Source: Xenophilus sp. AP218F
GTDB lineage: Bacteria; Pseudomonadota; Gammaproteobacteria; Burkholderiales; Chromobacteriaceae
Assembly (NCBI GenBank): GCA_002213445.1
Contig: NJIE01000022.1
Span: forward strand, 62,001-126,000
Direction of reading: 5' to 3'
DNA: 64,000 nucleotides
Below, piece by piece: positions 1 through 11,998 of this stretch. Every line of letters begins with the position of its first letter. Positions within the stretch are counted from its first letter, which is position 1. The position numbers were made by a program, and so were the translations under genes. The notes beneath the pieces were generated by a model. That model was given only the letters and a program-made list of their open reading frames with translations, searched no databases and was not told where the DNA came from.

Positions 1-1485
1 CTGCTGACGCCGGAGCTGGCGCTGACCGGATACAGCCCGGAAGACCTGCTGCTGCGCGACAGCTTCTACCGCGAAGTGGCCAGGGGCCTGGACGCCATCG
101 AGCAACTGGACGGCATCACCGTCATCGTCGGCCACCCGGCCCGGATCGGCAACGAGCGCTTCAACGCCGCCACCGCGCTGCGCGACGGCCACCGCCTGGG
201 GCAGTATCACAAGATGCTGCTGCCCAATAACGAAGTGTTCGACGAATGCCGCTACTTCACCCCCGGCGTCGCGCCGCTGGTATTCGAACAGAACGGCGTC
301 AAGGTGGGCGTGCTGATCTGCGAGGACGTCTGGTCGCTGGAGCCCGCGGCGGAAACCGCCGACGCCGGCGCCGAGCTGGTGCTGGCGCTGAACGCCTCGC
401 CCTTCCACCGCAACAAGATAGCCGCCCGCCACGAGACGGTGCGCTACCGTGTCGAGGAAACCGGTCTCCCCTTCGCCTACGTCAACCTCTGCGGCGGCCA
501 GGATGAACTGGTGTTTGACGGCGCGTCCTTCGCCGTCAACAAGGCCGGCGAGGTGGTAGCCCAGGCTGCCGCCTACGACGACGAGCTGCTGCTGATCGAC
601 TACACAGACGGCGACCTGCAGCCGGCAAGGCAAGCCGCCCTGCCCGGCCCGCAGGAAAGCGTGTACCGCGCGCTGGTGGTCGGCGTGCGCGACTACATCG
701 GCAAGAACGGCTTTCCCGGCGCGCTGCTGGGCCTGTCCGGCGGCATAGATTCGGCGCTGACGCTGGCAGTGGCGGTGGACGCGCTGGGCGCGGACAAAGT
801 GCACGCGGTGATGATGCCCTCGCGCTACACCGCCGACATTTCAGTGACCGACAGCCGCGACATGATCGCCCGCCTGGGCGTGAAGTACGACGAAATCGAA
901 ATCTGGCCGATGTACGAAAGCTTCATGGCCGCGCTGGCACCGTCGTTTGCCGGGCTGGAGATGGATACCACCGAAGAGAATCTGCAGGCGCGCATCCGCG
1001 GCACGCTGTTGATGGCGCTGTCCAACAAGAGCGGCAAACTGGTGCTGACCACCGGCAACAAGTCGGAAATGACCACCGGCTACTGCACATTGTACGGCGA
1101 CATGGCCGGCGGCTTCGCGGTGCTGAAAGACGTGGCCAAGACGCTGGTATTCGAGCTGTGCCGCTGGCGCAATGCCGTCTCCGACGTGATTCCGGAGCGC
1201 ATCATCACCCGGCCGCCGTCAGCCGAGCTGCGCCCGGACCAGAAGGACGAGGACAGCCTGCCGCCATACGAAGTGCTGGACGCCATCATGGCCCGCTACG
1301 TCGAGGACAACCAGTCCGCCGCCGACATCATCGCCGCCGGCTTTGCCCGGGCCGACGTCGAACGCGTGGTGCGGCTGCTGAAGATCAACGAGTACAAGCG
1401 CCGCCAGGCGCCGGTAGGGCCGCGCGTCACCCAGCGCGGCTTCGGCAAGGACTGGCGCTACCCGATCACCAACAAGTTCAGCTGA
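1..1485 (+). CDS. nadE: Glutamine-dependent NAD+ synthetase, 5' truncated by the window edge
   Basis: Makes NAD+ from deamido-NAD+ in the cytoplasm, using ATP and ammonia released from glutamine. The visible 494 codons lack the first few dozen residues: the reading frame is open from base 1 and begins inside the nitrilase-type glutaminase domain (LLTPELALTGY). The glutaminase nucleophile lies in VLICEDVW and its lysine in YHKMLLPN. The ATP-pyrophosphatase loop SGGIDS is at about 736-753, followed by a complete synthetase domain ending in FGKDWRYPI. Family members are about 540 residues, so little is missing. Its stop codon overlaps the 3' end of the convergent amidase by 8 bases. Identification is secure. 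Confidence 0.96.
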   Translation: MLTPELALTGYSPEDLLLRDSFYREVARGLDAIEQLDGITVIVGHPARIGNERFNAATALRDGHRLGQYHKMLLPNNEVFDECRYFTPGVAPLVFEQNGVKVGVLICEDVWSLEPAAETADAGAELVLALNASPFHRNKIAARHETVRYRVEETGLPFAYVNLCGGQDELVFDGASFAVNKAGEVVAQAAAYDDELLLIDYTDGDLQPARQAALPGPQESVYRALVVGVRDYIGKNGFPGALLGLSGGIDSALTLAVAVDALGADKVHAVMMPSRYTADISVTDSRDMIARLGVKYDEIEIWPMYESFMAALAPSFAGLEMDTTEENLQARIRGTLLMALSNKSGKLVLTTGNKSEMTTGYCTLYGDMAGGFAVLKDVAKTLVFELCRWRNAVSDVIPERIITRPPSAELRPDQKDEDSLPPYEVLDAIMARYVEDNQSAADIIAAGFARADVERVVRLLKINEYKRRQAPVGPRVTQRGFGKDWRYPITNKFS

Positions 1486-2976
1486 GCGCCAGCGGCGGGC
1501 GACGCTGGAACCACGGCCTGGCCGCTTCCAGCTGGGCCGCCAGGCTGAACAGCGTCTCCTCGTCGCCGTAACGCGCCACGCACTGCACCCCACCGGCAGG
1601 CCGGCTTCGCTCCAGAACAAGGGCAGCGACATCGCCGGCTGGCCGCTGATGTTGAACAGCGGCGTATACGGCATGCCGGCGAAAATCCGCTCCGCCATCT
1701 TTTCCACCACCCCTAGCCAGCGCAAGGGCCGGGCGCTGCCCGCCCGCCCCCACAGCCGCAGCAGGGCCTGCTCCAGCGCGTTGGGCTGCAAAGCGCCCAC
1801 CGGATGCGGCTCGATGGCCAGGGTCGGCGTCAGCAGGATATCCGTGGTCTCGAAAAACGCGCCCAGCTGGCGGCTGATCAGGTCGAACTGGCGGCAGGCC
1901 AAGGTCAGGGCTTCGGCGCTCATGCTCTTGCCTATCAGGCCCAGCATCCAGGTGGCCGGCTCCACATCGTCCATCCGTGGCGCGCGCCCGGCCAGGCCGG
2001 CGATCCAGCGAATATCCGCCCAGGTCTCGCACGCCACCACGGTGAAAAAGGCGCGCAAGGCGGCGTCGGCGTCTATCGCCGGCGCGCCCTCTTCCACCTG
2101 ATGCCCGAGACTGGCCAGCAAGGACGCGGCGTCCGCCAGCGCGGCCCGCGCCGCCGCGCCCGGCTGCCCGTTGCCAAGCAAAGGCTGGGCGCAGACCGTC
2201 ACCCGCAAGCGCCCCGGCATCCGCCCCGCGGCATCCAGAAAGCGGCCTCCCGGCGCGGGCGCGGCGCACGGCGCGCCCGCGTCCGCTCCATGCGTGATAT
2301 CCAGCAAGGCCGCGCTGTCGCGCACCGAACGCGTCAACGCGTGCTCCTGCACCAGGCCGCGCCAGGGAATGCCCAGCTCCGGCCCGGTAGGATTGCGGCC
2401 GCGCGAGGGCTTGAGGCCGAACAGGCCGCAACAGGAAGCCGGGATGCGGATCGAGCCGCCGCCGTCGCCGCCCGAGGCCGCCGGCGCCATGCCTATCGCC
2501 ACCGCAGCGGCCGAACCGCCGCTGGAGCCGCCGCTGGTCAGCGCCGGGTTCCACGGATTGCGCGTCGGGCCGCCGGTCTGCGGCTCGGTATAGGGCGTCA
2601 ACCCCAGCTCCGGCGTCGCGGTGCGCCCGGCGATCACCAACCCGGCGCGGCGCAAGCGGGCCACCAGCTCGCTATCGCGGCGCGCCGGCACCGACTGCAA
2701 CAGCCGGTTGCCCGCGCCCAAGGGGAAGCCCTCGCAGTTGGCCAGCAGATCCTTGAGAAGGTAGGGCACGCCGCGCAAGGGCCCCTCCGGCAAGCCGGCC
2801 GCCACCCGCCGGCGGGCGTCGTCGGCCATGTCGCGATTGACCGCATTGACGATCGGATTGAAACGCGCCACCGCCGCCAGCGCCGCGTCCAGCAGCTCCG
2901 CCGGGCTGACCTCGCCGCGCCGGACCAGTTCGGCCAGCCCCATCGCGTCGCAACGCGCGTATTCGTCGTGCCGCAT
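1478..2976 (-). pseudogene. Amidase-signature family amidase with a frameshift near the C-terminus
   Basis: Serine amidase of the amidase-signature family, which hydrolyses carboxamides; the substrate is not predictable. The family signature GGSSGGSAAAVA is intact, with the catalytic lysine in PYLLKDLLAN. The frame breaks at the CCCC run at 1588-1591. After SEAGLPVG it runs into low-complexity residues and on across nadE, while the -1 neighbouring frame continues with the expected QCVARYGDEETLFSLAA and stops at 1478. Restoring one base gives a normal 499-residue protein. Only the last 40 or so residues are affected, so this is either a recent mutation or a homopolymer error in the assembly. 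Start taken at 2976 after a G-rich stretch; 3000 is an alternative. Confidence 0.85.
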
Positions 2977-3129
2977 GCCCCGCCCCAGATGAAATGACAT
3001 CAGAATGGTACGTTCAATCCCCCGCCCGGCCAAGCCCGGCCACGGCTTGACCCTCCAGGCCATGGGCAGGATACTTGGGCCTCGTCAACCGACCCGACGC
3101 CCTGCCCCGGCAGCGGCCGCATTCCGAAC

Positions 3130-3738
3130 ATGAAGACATTCCTTACTCTCATCCTGGCCGCGGCGCTGCCGCTCACCGCGCACGCCGCCGCCATCCCGCA
3201 ATTGAAAGCCTTCATCGCCGGCAGCAAGACGCTGTCGGCCGAGTTCACCCAGGTGGTCAGCAGCAAGGGCAAGCGCGAAGAAGCCAGCGGCACGCTGGAG
3301 ATCGCCCGCCCCGGCAAGTTCCGCTGGGAATACCGCAAGCCTTACAACCAGCTGATCGTCGGCGACGGCAAGACGCTGTGGATTTACGATCCGGATCTCG
3401 CCCAGGTCACCCGCAAGGCGCAAGGCGCGGCGCTCGGCACCAGCCCGGCGGCGCTGCTGGCCGGCAGCAACGCCATCGAACAGAATTACCGCCTGAAAGA
3501 AGCCGGTAAAAGCGGCGAGGCGGAGTGGCTGGCCGCCAGCCCCAAGCAGCAGGACAACACCTTCAGCGCCATCCGCATGGGCTTCAGGAACAATATGCTG
3601 GTGGAGATGGAGTTGAACGACAGCTTCGGCAACACCACCCGCATCGTCTTCGGCGCCCCGCGCCAGAACGTCTCCTTGCCGGCGGGCCGCTTCGCCTTCG
3701 CCCCGCCCAAGGGCGTAGATGTGGTCAGCGGCGACTGA
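3130..3738 (+). CDS. lolA: Outer-membrane lipoprotein carrier protein LolA
   Basis: Periplasmic chaperone that takes lipoproteins from the LolCDE transporter and hands them to LolB at the outer membrane. 202 residues, the usual length. There is a clear Sec signal peptide (hydrophobic run then AHA-A at residues 17-20) and typical LolA segments: SAEFTQVV, the RPGKFRWEY strand, and a C-terminal half ending in FAPPKGVDVV. It is single and followed by its own terminator. Identification is by overall sequence pattern and is secure. Confidence 0.95.
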   Translation: MKTFLTLILAAALPLTAHAAAIPQLKAFIAGSKTLSAEFTQVVSSKGKREEASGTLEIARPGKFRWEYRKPYNQLIVGDGKTLWIYDPDLAQVTRKAQGAALGTSPAALLAGSNAIEQNYRLKEAGKSGEAEWLAASPKQQDNTFSAIRMGFRNNMLVEMELNDSFGNTTRIVFGAPRQNVSLPAGRFAFAPPKGVDVVSGD

Positions 3739-3761
3739 GTCCTTCGCCAGACGCTCCCGCC

Positions 3762-3785
3762 AAGCCCGGCTTAGCCGGGCTTTTT
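3762..3785 (+). terminator. Rho-independent terminator of lolA
   Basis: A 9-bp stem (AAGCCCGGC/GCCGGGCTT) with a TTA loop is followed directly by a T run, 23 bases after the lolA stop codon. Confidence 0.9.
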
Positions 3786-3912
3786 CACGCCCGCCGCGCG
3801 CTTCGGCAAAAATCACACTCGGCGCAACGCCAATTGCCAATGGAATAAAATGCCGACTCCAATCCGGCCGCCGCGCGGCCATCCGGCATGAAACTCCACT
3901 CGGGAAGGCGAG

Positions 3913-5571
3913 ATGTCGCTGAACACACTCAGTCTCAAACAGCAGATGGCCTTGCTGCTGGCCGTGCCCTGCCTGGCCATGGCGCTGGCGATGGCAGCGG
4001 CGCTGCTGGCGGCGCAAACCCTGCATCGCCATGCCGGCGCGCTATACCAGCACACCGCCCAGCCCATGCGCGCCATGGCCGAAGTGGCTTCGCGCATCCC
4101 GCGCATGCGGGTGGGCATAGACATGATGCTGCTGCAGGAAACCGCGCTGCGCGACGACAAGGGCGTCGCCGGCCGCGTCAGGCAGGCTCGCGAAGAAGAC
4201 ATCCCGGCCATGCGCCAGGCGATGCGGCTGGCGGTGGAGGCCCAGGCCGATCCGGCCGCGCGCGCCAAGGCGCAGGCGCTGCGGCAGCGCTTCGACGACA
4301 TGGAGCGCCAGGCGCTGCAACCGCTGCTGCAGGCGCTGGAAGCCGGCGACCTGGCCGCCGCCCGGCAACTCTATCGCCAAACCTATATCCCGCACTACAA
4401 CGCCATGCGCGGCGACAGCGCGCGACTGCTGGACAATCTGCTCGAGCAGGCGAGCGCCGCCCATCGCCAAAGCGAAGCCGACTACCAGGCAAGCCGGCTG
4501 CGCCTGCTGCTGGTCAGCGGCGGCGCGCTGGCGCTGGCGGTGCTGCTGGGGCTGGTGATCATGCGCTATCTGGATCGGCGCGTCGTCCGGCTGCAAGGGG
4601 AAATGGCGCGCGCCGCCAGCGAGCTGGCGCTGAACAGCCGCAGCGACCTCGAAGGCCGCGACGAACTGGCCCGCATCGCCGGCTCCTACAACGCCCTGCT
4701 GGAGCGGCTGGACGACGCGATGGCTCGCGCGCAGCGCTTCAGCCGGGAAGTGCAAGGCACCGCGCAGCGCCTCACCCAGGCCGCCGGCGCGGTCAGCCAG
4801 GCGTCTGCGCGGCAGGCGGATTCGGCGCAGACGGTGGCCGCTTCGGTCGAACAGGTGGCGGTCAGCGTCCAGCACGTGGCCAGCGCCACCCACACCACCG
4901 CCCAGCTGTCGGACGCCTTGCGCCGGCGCTCGGCGGAGGGCATGCGCACGCTCAACGACAGCGCCGGCAGCATCCGCCAGGTCAGCCGCACGCTGGACCA
5001 GGCCACCGAGCAGGCCCGCGCGCTGGCCAGCCATTCCGACCACATCAGCGGCTTCGTCGCCACCATCCGCGATATCGCCGACCAGACCAATCTGCTGGCG
5101 CTGAACGCCGCCATCGAAGCGGCGCGCGCCGGGGAAAGCGGCCGCGGCTTCGCCGTGGTGGCCGACGAGGTGCGCAAGCTGGCGGAACGCACCACCCAGG
5201 CCACCGCCCAGATCGGGCAGCTGCTGGCCGATATCGACGGCCAGATCGACAAGGTGGTCGCCTCGATGCGCGACGGCGTCGGCCAGATGCGGACCAGCAG
5301 CGAGCTGGTGGAAAACGCCAGAGGCTTGATGCAGGACATCAGCGGCGAAGCCGACAGCGCGGCGCAAAGCGTGCGCGGCATCGCCGACTCCAGCCGCGAG
5401 CAAGGGCTGGCGGCGGAGACCATCGCCCACAGCATCGAGAAAATCGTGCAGATGGCGGAACAGAACCACCATCAGATAGACGGCGCCCAGCGCCAGGCCG
5501 GCGAGCTGAGCCGTCTGGCGGAGGAACTGGGCGCGGAGATGGCGCGCTTCGCCACCTCGCCGCGCGGGTGA
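3913..5571 (+). CDS. Methyl-accepting chemotaxis protein
   Basis: Inner-membrane chemoreceptor that passes a periplasmic signal to CheW/CheA. 552 residues. TM1 is about residues 12-35. A mostly helical periplasmic domain (four-helix-bundle type, unknown ligand) follows to about 190, then TM2 at about 195-217, a HAMP-like segment, and a long signalling coiled coil. The conserved hairpin tip reads [15 protein letters not shown] and continues into [15 protein letters not shown]. No CheR-binding pentapeptide is seen at the C-terminus. ATG 3913 is preceded by GGAAGG. No chemotaxis genes adjoin it, so it is an orphan receptor. Confidence 0.93.
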   Translation: MSLNTLSLKQQMALLLAVPCLAMALAMAAALLAAQTLHRHAGALYQHTAQPMRAMAEVASRIPRMRVGIDMMLLQETALRDDKGVAGRVRQAREEDIPAMRQAMRLAVEAQADPAARAKAQALRQRFDDMERQALQPLLQALEAGDLAAARQLYRQTYIPHYNAMRGDSARLLDNLLEQASAAHRQSEADYQASRLRLLLVSGGALALAVLLGLVIMRYLDRRVVRLQGEMARAASELALNSRSDLEGRDELARIAGSYNALLERLDDAMARAQRFSREVQGTAQRLTQAAGAVSQASARQADSAQTVAASVEQVAVSVQHVASATHTTAQLSDALRRRSAEGMRTLNDSAGSIRQVSRTLDQATEQARALASHSDHISGFVATIRDIADQTNLLALNAAIEAARAGESGRGFAVVADEVRKLAERTTQATAQIGQLLADIDGQIDKVVASMRDGVGQMRTSSELVENARGLMQDISGEADSAAQSVRGIADSSREQGLAAETIAHSIEKIVQMAEQNHHQIDGAQRQAGELSRLAEELGAEMARFATSPRG

Positions 5572-5589
5572 CCAAACGCCGCGGCCGGG

Positions 5590-6186
5590 CTACACCCCGC
5601 GCCGCTCGTAGACGGCCTGGGCCAGCGTGCCCAGATCGACGTATTCCAGTTCGCCGCCCACCGGCATGCCGCGGGCGATGCGGCTGACGCGCACGCCCTT
5701 GTCTTTCAGCAGCTCGGACAGCATGTGGGCGGTGACTTCGCCCTCGGCGGTGAAATTGGTGGCCAGCACCACTTCCTCCACCCGACCGTCCAGCGCCCGC
5801 GCCAGCAGCTTGTCCAGATTGAGGTCCTTGGGGCCGACGTTGTCCAGCGGCGACAAACGCCCCATCAGCACGAAATACAGCCCTTCGAAACACTTGGCCT
5901 GCTCCAGCATCATCAGGTCGGCCGGCATCTCCACGATGCACAGCTGGTCCTGCCGGCGAGTTTCGTCGGCGCACAGATGGCACAGCTCGGTCTCGCTGAA
6001 GGTATTGCAGCGCTGGCAATGGGTCAGCTGGGTCAGCGCCCGATCCAGAGCGCGCGCCAGCTTCTCCGCGCCCTTGTGGTCGCGCTGCAGCAGGTGGAAC
6101 GCCATGCGCTGGGCGCTTTTGGGGCCGACGCCGGGCAAAACTTTCAGGGCGGAAATCAGGTGATCGAGAGCGGGCGGATTTTTCAT
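5590..6186 (-). CDS. recR: Recombination protein RecR
   Basis: Ring-forming DNA-binding protein that works with RecF/RecO to load RecA on gapped DNA. 198 residues, as expected. A helix-hairpin-helix lies near the N-terminus ([19 protein letters not shown]). A four-cysteine zinc motif follows ([16 protein letters not shown]), then a Toprim domain with [12 protein letters not shown] and the [15 protein letters not shown] segment. It sits downstream of ybaB-dnaX, an order conserved in many proteobacteria, though a terminator separates it from ybaB here. Confidence 0.97.
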   Translation of the reverse strand: MKNPPALDHLISALKVLPGVGPKSAQRMAFHLLQRDHKGAEKLARALDRALTQLTHCQRCNTFSETELCHLCADETRRQDQLCIVEMPADLMMLEQAKCFEGLYFVLMGRLSPLDNVGPKDLNLDKLLARALDGRVEEVVLATNFTAEGEVTAHMLSELLKDKGVRVSRIARGMPVGGELEYVDLGTLAQAVYERRGV

Positions 6187-6259
6187 GTGCTTGCGATGGC
6201 CGGAGGGGATCGAACGGAGAGCGGGCCGGCGGCGAAATCCATTCGTCGCGGCCGAAAAG

Positions 6260-6281
6260 CAAAAAGCCCGGTTGCCCGGGC
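6260..6281 (-). terminator. Rho-independent terminator downstream of ybaB
   Basis: On the minus strand a GCCCGG/CCGGGC stem with a four-base loop is followed by TTTTTGCTTTT. It lies 16 bases after the ybaB stop codon and before the recR start. Confidence 0.8.
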
Positions 6282-6296
6282 CCGCTGCGCGCCTGC

Positions 6297-6635
6297 TTAG
6301 AACGGCAGCTTCATGCCTGCCGGCAGGTTGAGCCCGGAGGTGAAGCCGGACATCTTCTCCTGGGTGGTGGACTCCACCTTGCGCACCGCGTCGTTGAACG
6401 CGGCGGCGATCAGGTCTTCCAGCATTTCCTTGTCTTCCTTGGCGTCGTCCAGCACGCTGTCGTCGATCGCCACGCGCTTGACGTCGTGCGAGCAGGTCAT
6501 CACCACCTTGACCATGCCGGCGCCGGACTGGCCTTCCACCTCGACCTTGGCCAGTTCTTCCTGGGCCTTCTTCATATTGTCCTGCATCTGCTGGGCCTGC
6601 TTCATCAGGCCTGCGATTCCGCCTTTACCGAACAT
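6297..6635 (-). CDS. ybaB: Nucleoid-associated protein, YbaB/EbfC family
   Basis: Small DNA-binding protein that forms tweezer-like dimers. 112 residues, the family length. The sequence shows the N-terminal glycine-rich start ([17 protein letters not shown]), a coiled-coil helix, the [15 protein letters not shown] strand pair and the [12 protein letters not shown] helix. It starts 8 bases after the dnaX stop with a good AGGAG site and is surely co-transcribed with dnaX. Confidence 0.96.
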   Translation of the reverse strand: MFGKGGIAGLMKQAQQMQDNMKKAQEELAKVEVEGQSGAGMVKVVMTCSHDVKRVAIDDSVLDDAKEDKEMLEDLIAAAFNDAVRKVESTTQEKMSGFTSGLNLPAGMKLPF

Positions 6636-6642
6636 GTTCTGT

Positions 6643-8550
6643 TCACTCCTGTACGGGTTGAATGGTCTCGATGAGCAGCGCCGCGCCCATTTCGCGGGTC
6701 AGCTGCTGCACCACCGGATCGTTTTGCATGCATTCGCGCGCCGCCGCCAGTTGCTCCTGGCGGTGCCGCGCATCTTTCATCGCCAGCGTTTCCATGCCGA
6801 GTTCCTCGACCGTCACCGCCAGCTCCACCGCGTGGCCGAAGCGTTCGGCCAGCGCGCTCTTGAGTTTTTCCTGATAGTCCCGGCCGGTCATGTGGCGGAA
6901 GCTCTCAGGCACCGCCAGTTCCAGCCGGTCCTGGGTCCAGGCCTTCAGCACCGCATTATGCGCCAGCATGCGCGCCGCGCCGAGACGGTTGCCCATCTCG
7001 CCCACCAGCGCCAGCCAGTCGCCGTCAAAGCGGTAAGGCTGCGCCGGCGTCGCGGCTTGCCCGGCGGCGGGCGGCGCTGCCTCCCACTCTTCGTCGTCCG
7101 GGCCCTGAGCGTAGGACGGCATCGCCTCCTCCGCTTCCTGCCAGGGCACGTCCACCCTGGCCGGAGCCGGGATCGGCGTCCGAGCCGGGACCGGCGGCGC
7201 GGCGACTGCCGGAGCGGCGGGAACAACCGCCGGCGCGGGTCGGGCAGGCTCGGGTTCCGGCTCGGGTTCCGGCTCGGCGGCCGGGGCGCTTTCTTCCGCG
7301 GCCGAACGCGGCGCGGCCGGCTTGCCGCCCGCCAGGCCCGCGGCCTGCAAGGCGCGCGCGGCCGGCGACAGGCCAGGCTCGCCGCCGGAGACCGCGGCTT
7401 GCGGCGGACGCGTCGTCGCCGGCGCGGCGGACGGCGCGCGGACCGCCGGCGCCTCGGCCGTCCCGTTGACGGGATGGAAGGCCAGCATGCGCAGCAAGGT
7501 CATGTTGAAGCCGGCGTGCTCGTCCGGGGCCAGCGGCAAATCCTTGCGGCCATGGAGGGCGATCTGATAGTAAAGCTGGACGTCCTGCGGCGCGATGGCG
7601 TCGGCCAGCGCCAGCAGGCTGTCGCGCTCCGGCTCGTCGTCGGCGATGGCCGCCGGCACGGTTTGCGCCAGGGCCAGCTGTTGCAACAGCACGGCCAGCT
7701 CGGCCAGCGCGCTGTCGAAGCTGACGCCGCGCTCGGCCAGCCGGTCAGCCTCCGCCAGAAGCGCCTGGCCGTCGGCCGCCGCCAGATGCTGCAGCAAAGT
7801 GTACAGATAACGGCGATCCACCGCGCCCAGCATGGCGCGCACGCCCTCTTCCCGCACCTCGCCCAGACCGTAGGCGATGGCCTGGTCCAGCAGCGATTGC
7901 GCGTCGCGCATCGAGCCGGCCGCCGCGCGGCCCAGCAAGGCCAGCGCCGGCGCTTCGTAAGCGATGCCTTCCACTTCCAGCATGTGGGCCAGATGCGACG
8001 ACACCTGCTGCGGCGTCATGTTGCGCAGGGAAAACTGCAGGCAGCGGGACAGCACCGTCACCGGCACTTTTTGCGGATCGGTGGTGGCCAGGATGAACTT
8101 GACGTGCGCCGGCGGCTCTTCCAGCGTCTTGAGCATCGCGTTGAAGGCGCTCTTGGAGAGCATGTGCACTTCGTCGATGATGTAGACCTTGAAGCGGCCC
8201 ATGGTCGGCGCGTACTGGGCGTTTTCCAGCACTTCGCGGATATTGTCGATGCCGGTGTTGGACGCGGCGTCGATCTCCAGCAGATCGACATAGCGCCCGG
8301 CGTCGATCTGGCGGCAGGCGGCGCATTCGCCGCAGGGGTCGGCGCTGGCTCCGGTTTCGCAGTTCAGGCTCTTGGCCAGAATCCGCGCGATGGTGGTCTT
8401 GCCCACGCCGCGAGTGCCGGTCAGCAGGTAAGCGTGATGCAGCCGCTCTTCCTTGAGGGCATTGGACAGGGCGCGCACCACGTGCTCCTGGCCGACCAGA
8501 TCGGCAAAGCGCTTGGGACGCCACTTACGGGCAAGGACTTGATAGCTCAT
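6643..8550 (-). CDS. dnaX: DNA polymerase III subunits gamma/tau
   Basis: Clamp-loader ATPase of the replicative polymerase; the tau C-terminus ties the polymerase cores to the helicase. 635 residues. The AAA+ domain has Walker [13 protein letters not shown], a four-cysteine zinc module at about residues 64-79, Walker B IIDEVHML and sensor 1 [10 protein letters not shown] Pro/Ala-rich linker with a Glu-Pro repeat follows at about residues 360-490, then a C-terminal tau domain. I did not find an obvious slippery-sequence cassette for a separate gamma product, so that point is open. Operon with ybaB. Confidence 0.97.
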   Translation of the reverse strand: MSYQVLARKWRPKRFADLVGQEHVVRALSNALKEERLHHAYLLTGTRGVGKTTIARILAKSLNCETGASADPCGECAACRQIDAGRYVDLLEIDAASNTGIDNIREVLENAQYAPTMGRFKVYIIDEVHMLSKSAFNAMLKTLEEPPAHVKFILATTDPQKVPVTVLSRCLQFSLRNMTPQQVSSHLAHMLEVEGIAYEAPALALLGRAAAGSMRDAQSLLDQAIAYGLGEVREEGVRAMLGAVDRRYLYTLLQHLAAADGQALLAEADRLAERGVSFDSALAELAVLLQQLALAQTVPAAIADDEPERDSLLALADAIAPQDVQLYYQIALHGRKDLPLAPDEHAGFNMTLLRMLAFHPVNGTAEAPAVRAPSAAPATTRPPQAAVSGGEPGLSPAARALQAAGLAGGKPAAPRSAAEESAPAAEPEPEPEPEPARPAPAVVPAAPAVAAPPVPARTPIPAPARVDVPWQEAEEAMPSYAQGPDDEEWEAAPPAAGQAATPAQPYRFDGDWLALVGEMGNRLGAARMLAHNAVLKAWTQDRLELAVPESFRHMTGRDYQEKLKSALAERFGHAVELAVTVEELGMETLAMKDARHRQEQLAAARECMQNDPVVQQLTREMGAALLIETIQPVQE

Positions 8551-8658
8551 GGGGGCGGATTTTAACCCAGAAAGCGATGTTGGACACGGTAAAAGCGCGC
8601 GCCGGCCGACAGGCGGCCGGCGGCCGGCGGCGGCGATGGCTGACGCGGCGACGGAAAG

Positions 8659-9714
8659 TCAGCGGGCGGCGCTGGCCGGTTCCGGCAGCGTGGCCGCGAG
8701 TTCGGCCAGATAGCGCTGGCGCACCTGATCGGCGATTTCCTGCACCGCCTTGGCGTACAGCGTGCTGCGGTTGTAGCGGGTGATCACGAAGTAATTATTG
8801 AGGCCCAGCCAGTATTCGGTGACGCCGGGCGCGGTTTCCAGCGGCACCAGCACCGCCGGCACATCGTCGCCCACCGGCGCTTGCGGCGCCACGCCCATTT
8901 TTTTCAGCTCGCCCACCGTGTAGTGCAGATTGAATTTGTCGGCCGCCAGCTGATCGATGCGCGGGCCGGGCACCACGCTGGCCGGCAGGATCACGTCGTC
9001 GCCCAGCCGCCAGCCATGCAGCTGGAAGTAATGCGCCACGCTGCCGATGGCGTCGTCCGAGTTGTTCCAGATGTCGCGATGGCCGCTGCCGTCGAAATCC
9101 ACCGCCCACTTGCGGTAACTGGACGGCATGAACTGCGGCCAGCCCATCGCGCCGGCGTACGAGCCTTTCAAGGTCAGCGGATCCTTACCCTCTTCCTTGG
9201 CCAGCAGCAGGAATTCGGTCAGCTCCTTGCGGAAGAATTCGGCGCGCCGCGGGTAGTCGAAGCCGATGGTGGACAGCGAGTCGGCCAGGCGGAAGGTGCC
9301 GGTATTGCGGCCGTAGTGCGACTCCACCCCCAGGATGGCGACGATGATTTCCGGCGGCACCTGATACTTGGCCTCGGCGCGGGCCAGCGCGGCGCGGTTG
9401 GCCTGCCAGAAGGCGACGCCGTCGGCGACGGTGCGCTCGCTGACCGTCGAGGCGCGGAACTGGTACCAGGGACGCGAAGTGGACGGCTTGTCCAGGATGC
9501 GGATGATGTTGGGCTTGAGCTCGACATTGGCGAACACCGCTTCCAGCTCGGGACGGTTGAACTTGCCGCTGGCCACCTGTTCGTCGATGTAGCGCTGCAC
9601 GTCGGGACGCGCCAGGAAGGCCGCGTCGGCGTGCGCCGGCGCGGCCAGGAAGGAAGACGAGAGCAAGGCGGCCAGGGCCGCCAGTTTCAGCGAAGCGTTC
9701 ATGGGCGGATTCAT
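8659..9714 (-). CDS. mltB: Membrane-bound lytic murein transglycosylase B family
   Basis: Cleaves the glycan strands of peptidoglycan to leave 1,6-anhydro-muramic ends. 351 residues from ATG 9714 (an internal ATG is at 9702). It has a Sec signal peptide ending AHA-D, with no lipobox cysteine, so the product is probably soluble periplasmic rather than lipid-anchored like E. coli MltB. The catalytic glutamate lies in ILGVESHYGRNTGTF, followed by GYDYPRR-like and YAGAMGWPQFMPSSY segments that define the MltB family. Single gene just downstream of hrcA on the same strand. Confidence 0.92.
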   Translation of the reverse strand: MNPPMNASLKLAALAALLSSSFLAAPAHADAAFLARPDVQRYIDEQVASGKFNRPELEAVFANVELKPNIIRILDKPSTSRPWYQFRASTVSERTVADGVAFWQANRAALARAEAKYQVPPEIIVAILGVESHYGRNTGTFRLADSLSTIGFDYPRRAEFFRKELTEFLLLAKEEGKDPLTLKGSYAGAMGWPQFMPSSYRKWAVDFDGSGHRDIWNNSDDAIGSVAHYFQLHGWRLGDDVILPASVVPGPRIDQLAADKFNLHYTVGELKKMGVAPQAPVGDDVPAVLVPLETAPGVTEYWLGLNNYFVITRYNRSTLYAKAVQEIADQVRQRYLAELAATLPEPASAAR

Positions 9715-9752
9715 TCTTTTCTCGATTATCAATGGCGGCGCGCCAGCGGCGC

Positions 9753-10775
9753 CTATTCGCGGTAGGACAGCGCGCTGGACACCAGCCGCGCGGTAATGTC
9801 GACGATGGGGATCACCCGCTCGTAAGCCATGCGGGTGGGGCCTACCACGCCCAGCGTGCCGACCACCTGGCCGTTGATGCGGTAAGGCGCGGTCACCACC
9901 GAGCATTCGTCCAGCGTCACTACCCCAGACTCCTCGCCGATGAAAATGTTCACCCCGTGCGCTTCGCGGCTTTGCGACAGCAGCTTGAGCAGCTCGGTCT
10001 TGCGCTCGAACACGGCGAACAATTCGCGCAGACGCGACAGGTCGTCGGACAGATCGTCCACCTGCAACAAGCGGGAGCGGCCGGTCACCACCACGTCCTC
10101 GTTGCGGCTGGCCAGCGTCTGCTGGCCCAGCCGCACCGCCGCGCCCATCAGCTCGGCGATATCGCCTTGCAGTTGCCTGAGCTCGCCCTCCACCCGCAGC
10201 GTGACGGCGCTCAGGCCCTGCCCGGCGTAATGCTGATTGATGAAGTTGCCGGCTTCCACCAGTTCAGAGGCGGTATAGTCGCGCTCGGTGAGCAGCAGGT
10301 GGTTCTGCACGTCGCCGTCCAGGGTCACCAGTATCATCAGCACCCGTTTTTCCGACAGCCGCAAGAATTCGATCTGGCGGAAAGCCACATCGGAACGTTG
10401 CGGCGTCAGCACCACGCCGGCGAAGCTGGTCAGGTCGGACAGCAGCGACGAGGCCGCCTGCACGATGCGCTGCGGGCTGTCCGGCTGCAGAGTGTGCTCC
10501 AGCTCGCTGCGGGCCGATTCTTCCAGCGGCCGGATAGTGAGCAGCCGGTCGACGAACAGCCGGTAGCCGCGCGCGGTGGGCACGCGCCCGGCCGACGTAT
10601 GCGGCGAGGCGATCAGCCCCATGGCTTCCAGATCGGCCAGCACGTTGCGCACCGACGCGGACGAAAGCTCCACCCCCGGCAGCAGCGACAGGGTCTTGGA
10701 GCCTACCGGCTGACCGTCTGCGATATAGCGTTCGATCAGCACCTTGAGCAGATGTTGGGCGCGTTCGTTCATCAT
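9753..10775 (-). CDS. hrcA: Heat-inducible transcription repressor HrcA
   Basis: Represses class I heat-shock genes by binding CIRCE elements and needs GroEL to stay active. 340 residues, normal length. An N-terminal winged helix ([20 protein letters not shown], then [18 protein letters not shown] and [13 protein letters not shown]) precedes a GAF-like middle domain. The C-terminus carries the conserved [15 protein letters not shown]-type sequence (here LGVVGPTRM). No CIRCE inverted repeat was seen next to it, so its targets lie elsewhere. Confidence 0.97.
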   Translation of the reverse strand: MMNERAQHLLKVLIERYIADGQPVGSKTLSLLPGVELSSASVRNVLADLEAMGLIASPHTSAGRVPTARGYRLFVDRLLTIRPLEESARSELEHTLQPDSPQRIVQAASSLLSDLTSFAGVVLTPQRSDVAFRQIEFLRLSEKRVLMILVTLDGDVQNHLLLTERDYTASELVEAGNFINQHYAGQGLSAVTLRVEGELRQLQGDIAELMGAAVRLGQQTLASRNEDVVVTGRSRLLQVDDLSDDLSRLRELFAVFERKTELLKLLSQSREAHGVNIFIGEESGVVTLDECSVVTAPYRINGQVVGTLGVVGPTRMAYERVIPIVDITARLVSSALSYRE

Positions 10776-10896
10776 GTCCCCATTTTACACATCCTGGCCG
10801 CGGCCAGAAGCCAGCCGGGGCAAGACTTTTACCGAAAACGCGCCCCGAGGCGGCTCCCCGCCGGCCCATCTCCCAGCTGTCCCGCCACTGGTTTTC

Positions 10897-10905
10897 TGCG
10901 ATAAT
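10897..10905 (+). promoter_or_regulatory. Probable extended -10 element of the recA promoter
   Basis: TG-C-GATAAT lies 41 bases before the recA ATG and fits an extended -10 box. A clear -35 is not visible and no CTGT-N8-ACAG LexA box was found nearby, so SOS control cannot be read directly here. Confidence 0.35.
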
Positions 10906-10945
10906 CGCCCCATTATTGGTCCGACCTACCCTATTTGGAGACAGC

Positions 10946-11997
<1,052 letters not shown>

Positions 11998-11998
<1 letters not shown>

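Noticed and set aside
10861-10945. LexA box upstream of recA
   Set aside because: CTGT occurs at 10877 but no ACAG follows at the required 8-base spacing; I cannot support an SOS box.
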